Of a stretch of 64,000 nt of DNA, positions 44,161 through 56,415 are shown piece by piece. The DNA lies in assembly GCA_963070105.1 (NCBI GenBank), contig OY718805.1:248001-312000 (forward strand), in the 5' to 3' direction. Within the stretch, counting starts at the first letter, position 1. Every line of letters begins with the position of its first letter. The notes below the pieces were generated by a model. That model was given only the letters and a program-made list of their open reading frames with translations, was not told the DNA's origin and searched no databases. Source of the stretch: Litomosoides sigmodontis (lineage: Eukaryota; Nematoda; Chromadorea; Rhabditida; Onchocercidae). The position numbers and the translations under genes are program-made.

Positions 44161-45356
44161 TCATCAGCATCAGCAATAAGAAGTGCTACGATTGCTACCC
44201 ACTCTGTTCATTAAGCTCGGTTCATCAGCATTCTATACTTTAAACAAGCGGTGCGCTCGTTGCAATCAACACTTCCTTCTTTTGCATGCTAATTTTCGCG
44301 TCATTTGAAAAAACTGTTGGATATGATCGATGATCGATCGCTTGATTACTCCTTGATTTTTTAGGGAATTGACTCCATCATGCAATTAATTAATTCACCT
44401 GTCTAATCAGAAACACATTTATCCGATCGATGTCAGTCTTCCTAAAGCTAGCTTGTCTTGCTATTCATTTCTGTCCAAAACGGAGAGTAGGCAGTGCAGT
44501 GTATCCGACTTTGCATGGATTGCGAGTGATGGGCACGATATGAAAAAACTGAAATGGTAGTTGTGTTCATTCGCTACTTGGCCAGGCTGCCCAGGCCCGC
44601 ATCCTTGCCTTTCGGATGTTATGGAAAAGTAGTCATAGTTACTCTAGTTCTGGCTTGATCGTTAGCCAGCAAGGGAGAAGGTTTCATGGAAGCCCGGTGA
44701 CATTTTATCGCTTGCCTTGCAAACACTTAGTTCCCCCGTAATAAATGCAATGGAAATAAAGTAGAAGGTTATGCGTGGGTGAAGAAAGAAGAATTGATAT
44801 GATAAACTAAGATTATGATATGTAAACAGTGCCCTTTCTCCCCTCCTGTTGGAAGGTGGGAGGAGAAGGCTCAATTCTATTATATTTCGACTATTTGCAT
44901 TGCGAATCGATTCCCACCGTGTGCTGCTATTTGTACGGTGACGTCTTCTAAAATGATCTTCGCGGTTTCCATTCTCAGTAGTAATAGTGTAAGAAGTAAT
45001 GAATGACACAATAGGACAATGCCTTTTCTCCTTTTCATTATTCAGCTTCTAAAACCTTTCTGGCTGGCAGCGAAATTCTGCTTGCATTTATAGTAGTAAT
45101 TTGGGAAGTAAACTTTGACACCGTAACTACTGACGAGATGAGATGAAGTTGTCTGCGATATCGAAATAACCTATCATGGGTCACTGATGGGGCAAGACAC
45201 GGAACATGCCTGCATTGACTCCTTCATTTGAACATTGCCATGATTCTCACAGTAATTTACTTTCGTGCCCCAGACCATAAAAGTTGACTATAATGGCATT
45301 TAATTTGCTCTTAAAGGAAAATGCTTTCCTTCAACAACACAGTATTGTATAGGAAT

Positions 45357-45510
45357 ATAATAATAATTAATAATAATAACTAATAATAATAATAATTAAT
45401 AATAATCATAATAAATAATGATAATTAATAATAATAACAATAGTAGTAATGATAATTATTATTATAAACGACAACAACAACAACAACGACAGCAATAATA
45501 ATAGCAATAA
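45357..45510. repeat. Degenerate AAT/TAAT-rich repeat with AAC run
   Basis: Imperfect AAT, AATT and AAC units. Confidence 0.85.
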
Positions 45511-46565
45511 AAGCAATCGTAATGATATTAAAAACCATCGGAAAAAATAAATTGATTTTGAGGTAAAGGAATCCTATTAGTGTTTTTAATTGCTATCGTT
45601 GTTATTGCATGCTGCGATTTGACCAATTCCGTGAAATAAGTGAAAAGGGAATTAAATTTTTCCAATCATAAAATTTTCGGCATAAACGAAAATTTTTAAT
45701 ATGACGATTTGACGCCATTCATACTGTCAACAACGATTATATTTGCTCATCCAGTTGATTCGTTCATAGTTTATTTTGTCCCTCATTTCATGAGGATACT
45801 GGGAGGAAGACAGACAGACAGGTAGACACACGTACGCACGCACGTACGCACGCATGCACAGGCATAAAGAAGCACGCTGATCGAAATATGATTATCCTGT
45901 TTCACAAAAATCATTTCGTTGGAGAAAACTAGTGTGAAGTGCTTTTTGTCCGGTGATATTTTGGTCTGTTCAATGTTAGCCAGTGAAATCATCTGCCCGG
46001 TCTGCTTTTTCCTTTTTCCGGTGAAGCGTACAAGGACGTTTCCCAGTTCAATCAAATTATACAACGCTAGCGAGAAAAATGGAGACATTAGCTTCCTTAC
46101 TTTTCAGCCAAATTTCCATTCCGATAATTCCACCCCTACAACGCCTTTTGTATCGATTAACCGTTTGAATGTACTGGCGAAGTGTTTGTTGCGCACATTT
46201 TTCAATAATCATTTTCCACAACATGTTGCTTACAGTTGTCCTTAATAGAAGAAATGTCAACACTGTCCATAACCGATGCCACCTCCCTAACCGTCCTTTT
46301 CAGACAGAATTCATAGCCACTAAATGACCCGAATCAAGCTAGTTTCTCATCACCACGGACTTCTTCCTACTAGTGGACCAATTTTACAGAGTAGAACAGA
46401 GACTCCCACTGAATGATATCACTTTTACAACATGCAACATTCTTCTAGGTATTCATCAGTCACTGTTCCGTCTAATTAAAATACCTCCACTGAACGCTAT
46501 TTTGATTTTTAAGGATTACACAATTTTAACAAATTCATTTTTATTCCTAAATTATTTATTTTCTG

Positions 46566-46577
46566 TTTGTGTGTGTA

Positions 46578-46624
<47 letters not shown>
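46566..46624. repeat. (GT)n microsatellite
   Basis: About 28 GT units with two ATGT interruptions at the left end. Confidence 0.95.
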
Positions 46625-46627
<3 letters not shown>

Positions 46628-48706
46628 ATAAGGAAGCGTAGATAGGAAAGAACAGATTGTCATTAGTGAATGAAGGAGAAAACAATGCGTAGGAATGCAA
46701 AAAACAATTGAGAGGTGGGTAATTTTGAAAATACGCATTTCCATTTTCCCTTCTCTCTCTCTCCTTCCCTTCCCCTGTCTCTCTCTCTCTCCCTCTCTCT
46801 TTCATTCCCTTTGCGCCTGTGATGAGGGAGTGACCAGCTTCTTTCATCACCGAACCTTTCCTCCTCCTTGTTAAAATATTAATCCGTCCGTCCGACTTCA
46901 GCTGTACTTACCACCCACGAAACGCCCTCTTTACTCATCTCCTCCTTTGCGCGTATTCCCTGCCCCGCTCGCAGTCAATTTGAATCCATTAAGCAATTAC
47001 TACCGGGTTTCTTTCGGAGCACAACACCCTCGCGATCTCTTTCATCGGATCCTTTAATTGCTACATTTGTAGGACTGCAGAAGCGCATCATCAAATTGGT
47101 TTATTATGACTTTCCACAGGTGAAAAATGATAATGGAAGGCGGACAGGTTGGGTCGTTGAGGAGCGTTGAGCTTTCAACAACGCGGATTCAGCCACCGGC
47201 CAGGCCCTTCCTTTCTTGCTTGCGAGAAGGTGGGGCACTCACTGCATCCAATCCAATCATTATCCATCCATGTCTCTCACGCATTTTTTCCATCCGATGA
47301 ATTCAGTTCGTCATTTTCAACTATCACCCCTTCGCTTCCTTCCACCCCCACATGGACACCTCGAATTTTCTAAACTCCCTTCGTTCGCCTAGAGATGCGA
47401 TCGATGACTGCCATCTCGAGAAACGCATCACAGTACTTCCGCACACATGTGGACCGATGAGTGGGAAGTTACCATATACCTGGTTTTTTGTTGGCACTTA
47501 CTTCATCAAGCAACGCCCCTTCCGTCGACAATGCGGACAGAGCAATTCATTGGAACGTATTTGCCGACGACAGCATGCAAACTTTTGGGGAAACCTTGAG
47601 TGAAAATTTTGGAAAGTATGATGACAATAGATTGAGCACTCTACTGCGCCCTCCAATTGTTCATTTAATTATAAAAATGTACTCGCTTGACAAATTCCTT
47701 CATTTGAACCATTTCGAGGCAGGCGGTCACATGCTCAAGTCAGTTAGAAGGATCAGCTACTTCAACTCCAGCATTTTAAAAATGTTATTTATTAAAAATT
47801 ATAAAATACTTTTATACGGTGCTCTTGCCAGGGGCCACTCCTGTAATTCGTCTAACCGTTGCTCTCTTGTTTCATTCTTCCTTTTGCTGGACTATTGTTA
47901 TTTAATTCTACATTGACCAACCGATACCTTCCTTGGCTTACTTGAAGCTTCCTAGACGCCTTCCTATTCTTCCCATTGTTCAGTTCGCACTCTTTTATTA
48001 TAACGCGACTCATTCCTCTGCAAAGTGAAATGAATCCGTATCAATAATTAAATCAATTTTTTCATCGATAGATGCTATTTTCCCACCGACTAGAAAGGAA
48101 TCAGGAAGGTGCATCTCATTCGCAATGTACCCTTCAAGAAGACAGCCTTTGGCAAAGTTTATCATTTGTAAAGTGATTGAACTATATCATGAAATACGAT
48201 TTCTTGCAAGAATATTAGATAGGCCAATCATTTGTTAACTGTTCGTTCGCACAATAGCAATTTTTATATAAACTGAAATTAAGGGAAAACTTTGAAATGG
48301 CGAGGTTGAAAAGAAATTTTACATCAACTCACACTCCTTTCTTCCTGGTTGTTATAACAAATGTATGTAAATGGTTGCTTCCAGCATTTTCCTTTATTTT
48401 CCAATTTTAATTACTGCTTCAAAATTTTCCATTGGAGTAAAGTGAGCATGCAATTGCTTTTCAAGATTTGAAACTTGTATATCCAAATTATTGTTAAGTA
48501 ACCTCGTGAAAGATGCTTCATTTTTGCTCATTAAACTTCGATTCTTTGTTTAGAATCCAACACTGTATAATTTTCAATTTTGAGAATTTCCAAAATAATG
48601 ATTTTATGGAAATGGGTGAAATTGGCTTATGATTTGTTATCTACGTATAATTTGATAATCTGTGACATGCTCAATTGTTTTGCTTCAACGAACGCCAAAA
48701 TTACGT

Positions 48707-48716
48707 TCCCTTTCAG
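48707..48716 (+). promoter_or_regulatory. Possible trans-splice or 5' UTR acceptor before the Nkx6 start
   Basis: The sequence TTCCCTTTCAG ends 24 bases before the ATG at 48740 with no in-frame upstream coding sequence. It matches the nematode acceptor consensus and could accept a spliced leader or an upstream non-coding exon. Confidence 0.4.
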
Positions 48717-48739
48717 ATTCTTCCCTTAAGTGTTATCCA

Positions 48740-51700
48740 ATGAATCCATTTTTCCCGGATGCTACAAGTTCGGTTGTTGCAAGCACCACATTGGTAATCA
48801 TTCAAAATTTTAACACTAAAGCCACTGAAAATCTGTAATGCATTACCAAATGCACTATGATTTGCGGAAATCTAGAAAGCAGCTCAGCTTTCAATCTAAA
48901 ATCTCTCCTCAAATTATAATTTTTGGTTCAGTTTTACGATTTCAGGCTTCCTCCTCCTCATCATCGTCGTCATCATCGTCTTCATCTACATCGTCAGTGT
49001 TAGCATCACTGCACAATCGTCGACGCAAGTCGACAACATCGTCTAGTTCAGAAAACAAACCATTAGAAGAACGATGTGAAAGGAAACGTTTCCGAAGTGC
49101 GAGCAATCAGAATACAACCACTAACAGCAATACCAAGAACAAAGAGAAAAATAGTGCTTATAGCATAACTAAATTGCTCGAGAAGAAAGAATCAAGCAGC
49201 AGCCGAGCTAGGTTTGAAATATTTGATAGTTAAATTTTAAATACGTTTTAATTATGGCACCATCATTTTTCCAGTCTTAGTGATACATGTCGACAGTTTG
49301 TTTGCAAATGACATTTTTTGAGAAAATTTAGAGTTTTAACAAATGACAGCTAGCCATTAAACAACTTTCACTTACAGCAGCTCATCAGTAAGTGATGACG
49401 ATAATGCAGTAGCTGATCGATGTCATTCAACGGATGATGATAGCAATCGGTTAGCTGATTAAAATAAATTTAAGAAAATAATACGAATTTCCTCCAGAAA
49501 AATTCGTAGTAAAAAACTGTTGGTAATGTCCTTCTGAAAGAATGCGACGATAACTTCTAGCCTGACATAACAGAGGTCATACTTAAATTCTTTTGCCAAC
49601 AACTCCTTTCCTCTTTGGTCATGTCCATAATTCAGGTGTACGGATTTGACAGAATTCGGACATGCCATCACTTGGCCACATTTTTTCACACCCGGTCCAT
49701 CAGCCTTTACAATTCCTCAAGCTGCTAATTCATTAATAGATTCAAGTGCATTTGCCAATGCTATTGCCGCTGCTGCTGTTCCCGCCGATGGACAAGACAT
49801 ATCTCAAGTTCAGCAGATTCAGGTAAAGTTGTAGATACATAGGATTTGCTCAATAGAACTCGTTGAAGATGTTGGAGCTGTCGAAATCCATCTTAGCATG
49901 CAGCACAAGTACACTTGAAATAGCTAGAGTAACAGATTATGATGAATTTTATCCACCCATTGCATTTAATGAGCTGAACTTATTTAAATCAAAGTAAACT
50001 GGTTGATTTTAGAATGCCTACCTGTCATACATACTCGGCACATCGATGACAGCCGCTGCTTCAGGAGCACCAGTTATACCACATCATCACCCCTTCCATA
50101 TCATGGTAGCACAATGTGATACCGGTACGTCCGCTATCCGCTATTTTTACCCCTTCAGCAACTCATACGTCTTCGTCTTTTTTGAGTAAAAAAAGCTCTC
50201 TCATTTCTACGATCATATCATTCCATTGGCGTTTGTCCCAACTTAGGGTATCTTAGGATTCAGATTGCCGTCAACGAAAAGTCTGATGTTGTCCAGCAGC
50301 GATACAACCTTAGATTTCCGTCCACTTTTGAGATCCAGTGGGATTGGAAATGCTGATTATTCAAAAGAAAGTTCATTGTTTTGAGTCCTAGAAATTTCAA
50401 TTCAATTCGTCAAAGACGAAAGGTGGGATGAGGAGTTGGAGGAGTGTGATACCAAATGTTCTAGCTGAGAAAAGATAGATATGCTCACCAAATTGTGAAT
50501 ATGCTAATTTAGTCCATTTATATGTTTAATTTGTTTAATAGATGGATAGGCCTCCTCACATTTTCCCTCCTCATTTTTATAATGTGTGTGGTAATTATGC
50601 AAATTCATTGAAACTATTCATGAAATTGAGCAATTTCTTTAAATAGGATGAAATGGAAAAAGAATTATCAAATATGATAAATACTAGTAATCCTTGAAGC
50701 TAGAGTCGAATGTTATAAAATTGAAAATAATTACGTCTTGGCTGAAATATAACTTATTTAAGTTGTAAACATTCAATCTTGGATAGTTTGAAAATAAAAT
50801 TTAATTTTTGTTTTTTTAACAAGCCGAAAATCCTTTTCAAATAGCAGTGCTCTCACTGCGATAAATTGCTTCTATGGAGAAAAATTCTTAAATTTTATGA
50901 TGTTGAAAATGAAACAAAAAAATAGAGATGTAATGGGGAGTAAGTGAGCTTACCTTTGTATTTCACGCAGGAAATTAACTAACTGCGTCGGATGACAACC
51001 GTCTGGCTCATAACTTGCCAACCTCTTCATGTACCCACACAGCTTCTACGTCGTCCATTCTCTTGCTTTAGCAATACTCACTTCTACCTTTCTTTTCTCC
51101 CTCTAAATTTCCACGAGCAGTCATTTTTACTAGACGCACGGGGTGTAGTTGCTAATTGAAATACAGTACGCTAGATACTTTGATGAAAAATTTATGTATG
51201 CATGTTTGCTTTCCTTCTTTTCCCTTCCGTCTTTCTCTCAATAATTCCTTTTTCGTTTGTGAGAATACATTGTTTCCTCTTCGCCTAAATGGACCCTGTC
51301 CGTCGACCCAATGGGATTCGGTAGATGTTGGTAGTAGTAATGGTAACGCCTTATCGTAAACTTTATCGAGAAATGGACGTAACGTAAAATAGGTAAAATA
51401 TGAGCTGCGTCTGAGCGACGTCTTCTGGTCACGTTCCCTTCCATTTCTGCTCATACCAATCCTTTCATGTTCTTCCAATGGCAAAAGGGGTGAAGAGAGA
51501 AGAGAGAAGGACGAGGAGATGCTCCGTGTTCCTTTACTTCCTCTCATTTAACTTCGCCGAGTAACCACAAATAACACCAAAACTCGACCGTCCAGTACAT
51601 CCGTCTGATGAGCAGCTATCCTGAGGTGTTATTCTTGATCTGAAAGCATTTCAACTTTCGGGAAAGTAACAAAAGCAATATGAGAAGCATCCCATCTATA

Positions 51701-54700
51701 AATCGTTTCAGTTTTGAGTTAGACATTAAAAATTCCATTCTATACTTTTCCACTTTCCTCATTCATCCTCATCTAATTTACCCATCCATTTATCGGAATA
51801 GTTATGGTTTATGGTCGCTGTTTTCTGAAGCTATGAGTTTTCTACAAGCATGAGTCTTTGCTCGTGAAGTTTAAAAATAATTAAAATTGGCTATTTTTTG
51901 CATATATAATGATGATTTACTGCCATCTCTATAAGTGGCAATTTCCGGGAACTTTTCTCAGCAATTATATGTATTACTTTGACGTGCACATCAATATCCT
52001 GTAATTGATGCTTTCAAAAACTAAAATTCCGCAATCTGATATATCCATATATCTTTTTTTAGAATATGAGAAGACTGCTATCACCATTTGTCAGAGCAAA
52101 TTTATTTAATATCGCATATAATTTCTGTTTTCAATTTTTGCATTCTGAAAAATCAGCCATTAAATGGCTGGAAAGAAGCAGGATCATTTAAAAGGACGGA
52201 ACTTGCTAGATAAGTCCAAAGAAAGAGGCTCCATTCCTTTTAAACCAAAATTTATGCTATTATTAGCAACTGGTATAAACTGTGATTTAGTGGGTTTAGT
52301 TACTGTACTGAAGTTGATAAGACTCGGTGTTGAAAGCGGTAAAACTGCTGCTAAGACTCGTTCAGTTTTCAACGCCAACTTCTGCATGCTCACTCTTCGA
52401 GTAGTTTCTAGGCAATTTCTGTTTAAGAATTGTTTGATAAGAATGGGGGCAGAAGTCAGCAGGAGACTTTCCTTTGACAATTCGAGGACCACCTCAGCCA
52501 TTTTCCCTTTTTTGTTTTCATTCATTCCTGCACGGTCGAAATTATTTCCTACGAAATTGGCCACGATGAAAGGACGAGCTGAAATCACTAGCACTGACAT
52601 AACATTCACACATGTTTTTTCGCTCACGATTTCAGATTGAAATCAGAAATTATGCCATCGAAATGGCTGAATGTATTGAATGGCCCGAAATTTTTTTCAC
52701 AAACATTTATTAATTAGTGGTTTATAATTTCTGAAAATAACAAGAAGATGCGAAGGAGTAGGAACCGCAGTGGAAAGTGGATTTTGGATTGTGCGGATTC
52801 CAAGGATCTATGCTTGATTCAGGACTGTTGCAGAATAGTTGTCACAGAAATTTATTCCCTTTGTGCTGTAAATGTTGTTTATTTTTCGAGTGGAAGAGCT
52901 GGCAGGAGAATGCAACGATGATGAATTAGTAGCGTGAAAGACACGGAATCGAAATCATCCACTCTCACTTTAATCCAACCTCATTCCGCCTACACATATC
53001 CACTCATTCCTTCTCTTCGCTTCAGTAATTAATTCCTTTCAAAAAGCAACCAATCATGCAAGTAGTAGATAGATGAAACACGCAAGTAGATTTTGCCTCA
53101 ATTCATACTTTACGATTAATCGCAGTTAACTTAAGCAGTCGAAAAAATAAGTTCATTCTATTTTAGTTCATACGGTATTTTTGAAAGAGAGAAAAGCGTG
53201 CAAATAAATTTGTTGCATATTTTTGGGTGTTAGAACAAGTGATCATATTTGGTGGTGGAAAGGGATAGAAGAGGAAAATGCCGGCGACATTACGCATTCC
53301 TTTCTTTCTGTCCTCATATTTCATTAAAGGCAATTATTTAAATATTGAAGGGAACGTATACAGCCGATTTTTGATGAATTTCAAAGTTTTCTTCCTTAAT
53401 TAGCTCAGATTCGTGCAATAATTGCTTTCATCTTTACATATTTCGCAATTTGCTCTTTTAGAAGCGATTACGGGTTGGTTACATCACATGCACAATGTGC
53501 AGTCATTTCTTCGCCGTGAAGTATATATCTGACTTCGGATTTAGCAAAAAATTTTATTAAGGCTAATTCTTTTAATTAGACAATCTAGTGGCATTTTCCA
53601 GCGGGTCATACACGCAAAGCAGATGAAGTTTGTGCTTGATCTGAAATGAAGTTATTTACAAAGGAAATGTAACTTATTAAAAAGCATTTAGAAGCTTGTC
53701 CTTCATTTCTTGATTGAGTTGCTTTTGCTTTAAAATTTATGAAATCCGGATGTTTCGCAACTATTGCAGTGAATAGGCCAGGCCCATTCGGCTTCTTCCA
53801 ACTTCCAGCAACGTCGACTTCCACAGCTGCCGACGTGGTTCGTTTATCAGCAACTCCCGTACCGAATTCTGTGCGCCTATCGCCAAATTCGCTATCTTTG
53901 AATAAGAAGCAATCAAGACCTACATTTACTGGTCATCAGGTGAGCGCCGTTTTCTCTTATTTCACTGTTGTCGCACCACAGTGAAGGTTCGGGTCATTTT
54001 CCTGTCAACTGTAGGTGGATGAAGTACTTTTTCATCTCATTTCTCACCTCGCCCCATCTTCCTTCAACTGATCAGAGAAATCAGTGAGTCCGATGAATTG
54101 GTATTATTAATAGCACTTCATGCTAATTCTTCCTTTTCAGATTTTCATGCTGGAGAAGAAATTCGAACAAACGAAATATCTGGCGGGATCGGATCGGGCA
54201 CAACTTGCTCAAGAGCTGAGCATGAGCGAAAGTCAAGTGAAAGTAGGGATTTTAGACAATGCAATTTTAGTCAAACTTAAGAAATTCCAGCTTTTTTAAC
54301 CAAAGAAAGGAGAAGAAGCAGTGGGGGAAAACGAGTAGATGTGCCAAATAGATTAGTGCAAGCAAAGTTGTATTCTGCTAGGAATCTGATTTGGGAATCA
54401 TTCAAGCGCAAGGCAAAACTAATGGAGCAAGACATGGGATGAATTGATTTTATAAGTGGAAGCAAATTTTACAAATTTATTTTCCACCAATTGTTACATC
54501 TTAGGGAAGAGGGGTGATACAATGGATAATAAATACATCTGTCCACACAAACAGATGCTTGCATAAATTACGGTCACAACCGGAAGACATCAATGAAAGA
54601 ATGATTAATTATAAGTCTATCGATCTCTACATCTTCAACATAGAAATGAGCGTTTAATTGAAAATATCTCGAGAGTTTGGAGGACGTCGCTACCGAAGAG

Positions 54701-55814
54701 TATCGGTTTAGGGTTACTACTTGCATAATTTTAGCCTAGCCAAATGCACTTCTTCTCCCAACCGGAATTAATTAACTTAACCTCATGTCCAAAGGTATAA
54801 CAATGGCAATTCGTCATCGTCACATAGCATGGATAATTAATTTCTCAGTGTAAGGTGGTCTAAAGAAGAGTGGAGGGTGTTGCTAGCAGTTTTTAGTTAA
54901 AAGGATTGATAAAATTATAATTTCGATGCAGATGATGTAAACACATCGACATCGATAACTATCCAGTAGTACTTGTAATAATTCTCTTTCAACTCACTTC
55001 GTCGTCGTAGAAGCAAGTGATAGGGAGGAGAGCGAATTTATTGCAAATCAGTTCAATTCAATTCGATCATAATTCGGTGCTCCATTCATCATCACCCATT
55101 CATATCGTTTCTCCCTTTGGTTTGGCTGTGCGATACGTTATCTAACGTTATAAATTTGCAATGTTTCTTGAATAGAATAAAGGAAGGTAAAGGGAAGCAC
55201 CGACTGCTGCCTTCTTTATTCCTCCTTCCGCTACACGGCATCTTTGTGTGTGTCTGTGCGTGAGCGGGTTGTGCGAATTTCTTGCAACATTCTAAAAAGT
55301 AAAAGGAAACTGAATAAACAATGAATAGAATAGGTGACGGACGGAGAAGTTCAGATAGAGAGGGATTCGATTCACTCTTCTCTTCTTCACTCAAGCAAAC
55401 TAACGAGGTAACTTGAAGCACTTTCACTCTTCCTTACCTTGCTACCTAGTCTTTTCTGCGAAATAACAACACTGCTCACAACTTGTTAAGCTAGGTCATC
55501 TGTGAAAATATTTTTGAATAATTCATTCTGAATCTGCGAAGAGTAATTGAGATAAATGATGGACGGCTGCGATCACATGATGTTGCAATAACGATGTGAT
55601 GTTCAGTTGTGGGTTACGGTAGCATGTCCATCACCAAATTAGCTTTTTAATGCAATTCTAAGCCACGCTCTGAACTTGGTAAAGGTGGTAAGTGTGCCTG
55701 GTAAGTGTGTAATGATGCTCTGTAGTCTACTGGCTTGAAAGTTTCAGTGTTCTTGATTGAACGTTGGAAAGCTGGTGATGAGAAGTGTGGAAAATAGCCT
55801 CAGAAATGAAGTGA

Positions 55815-55854
<40 letters not shown>

Positions 55855-56415
55855 AATTGTTCATTGCCACTCATTATTTCCATTTTTGGTTTCGCGGGTA
55901 AAATTTAATTTTTACTTTGATAAGTTACCATTTGAATTTGATGGTAATGCAATTGTTATAATTTCCGCTCTACAAACAAATAAACTTTTGGAAAAGGAAG
56001 GATGAAGCACGAAGAGTCTCAGCTCAGCTCAGCTCAGCTCAGCTCATCTCATCTCATCTCACCTCATCTCATATCCTTCCATCATGCGCTCGTCCTCTCA
56101 CTCAAGCGAGGGCATTGTTTTGTACTATTTTCAAATTCCCTTCCTTTCTAGCAACATGCCAAGTCGCACTCTGCTCGACAGATATCAGTTTGGAGCTTCA
56201 ATATTTCTATCCTTTCTTCAATGTTTACTTATTGATGTGTACCATCACAGCAGCATGAAGCGCAATTCCAGGTGTGGTTCCAGAATCGACGCACAAAGTG
56301 GCGCAAGAAAGAGGCAGCAGACAATGCATTGGTAAAGCGTGGTGAAACGCTCGATTCCACGGGACGTTCACAGCACTTACACGGTCTGACGTCGTTCTTG
56401 TCACCATCTAGTTGA
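48740..56415 (+). CDS. cog-1: NK6-class homeobox transcription factor (368 aa, 8 exons)
   Basis: Exons: 48740-48793, 48946-49211, 49378-49449, 49636-49822, 50013-50124, 53770-53939, 54141-54242, 56272-56415; phases agree (1107 nt). The protein starts [13 protein letters not shown], then has 13 serines (20-32) written with mixed codons. [12 protein letters not shown] (88-99) corresponds in position to the TN/eh1 motif of Nkx6 proteins, which recruits Groucho. [13 protein letters not shown] resembles the conserved WP-containing region before the Nkx6 homeodomain. The homeodomain (about 276-335) reads [40 protein letters not shown], then [15 protein letters not shown]; Gln50 and Asn51 are present and FEQTKYLAG is diagnostic of Nkx6. 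The tail is short ([20 protein letters not shown] to FLSPSS). Introns cut the homeodomain twice, after GHQ and after SQVK. Nkx6/COG-1 factors are mainly repressors in neuronal and gut/vulval fate. The symbol is by homology. Confidence 0.94.
50125..53769. other. Large intron of the Nkx6 gene (3.6 kb)
   Basis: No further Nkx6 exon is needed: the phase-1 donor at 50125 (GTACGT) joins the acceptor at 53769 to give a continuous frame. The intron contains an open antisense frame at 52184-52627 and is otherwise AT-rich without recognised elements. Confidence 0.75.
52184..52627 (-). CDS. Nested antisense single-exon ORF (147 codons), hypothetical
   Basis: The intact frame runs from ATG at 52627 to TGA, inside the Nkx6 intron and on the opposite strand. 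It has protein-like content (for example [20 protein letters not shown] and [20 protein letters not shown]) and no low-complexity sequence. The plus strand is also open over 52164-52640, so one of the two is a shadow or both are chance. No family is recognised. A single-exon ORF of this length is unusual in this AT-rich window and could be a nested gene or a retrocopy. Confidence 0.3.
   Translation of the reverse strand: MSEKTCVNVMSVLVISARPFIVANFVGNNFDRAGMNENKKGKMAEVVLELSKESLLLTSAPILIKQFLNRNCLETTRRVSMQKLALKTERVLAAVLPLSTPSLINFSTVTKPTKSQFIPVANNSINFGLKGMEPLSLDLSSKFRPFK
55815..55850. repeat. (GA)n microsatellite
   Basis: Uninterrupted GA dinucleotides followed by a short A run, in the last Nkx6 intron. 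Confidence 0.95.
56017..56072. repeat. Pentamer array (AGCTC)n then (ATCTC)n
   Basis: About five AGCTC units switch to ATCTC units, about 200 bases upstream of the last Nkx6 exon. Confidence 0.93.

Larger units (their letters stand above)
54243..56271. other. Last intron of the Nkx6 gene (2.0 kb), inside the homeodomain codons
   Basis: It separates the codons for SESQVK from those for VWFQNRR. It holds a (GA)n tract at 55815-55850 and an AGCTC/ATCTC pentamer array at 56017-56072; no other gene is supported. Confidence 0.75.

Noticed and set aside
47461..47916. 151-codon plus-strand frame
   Set aside because: No family resemblance or splice context; the sequence drifts into low-complexity Leu/Phe/Tyr at the end.
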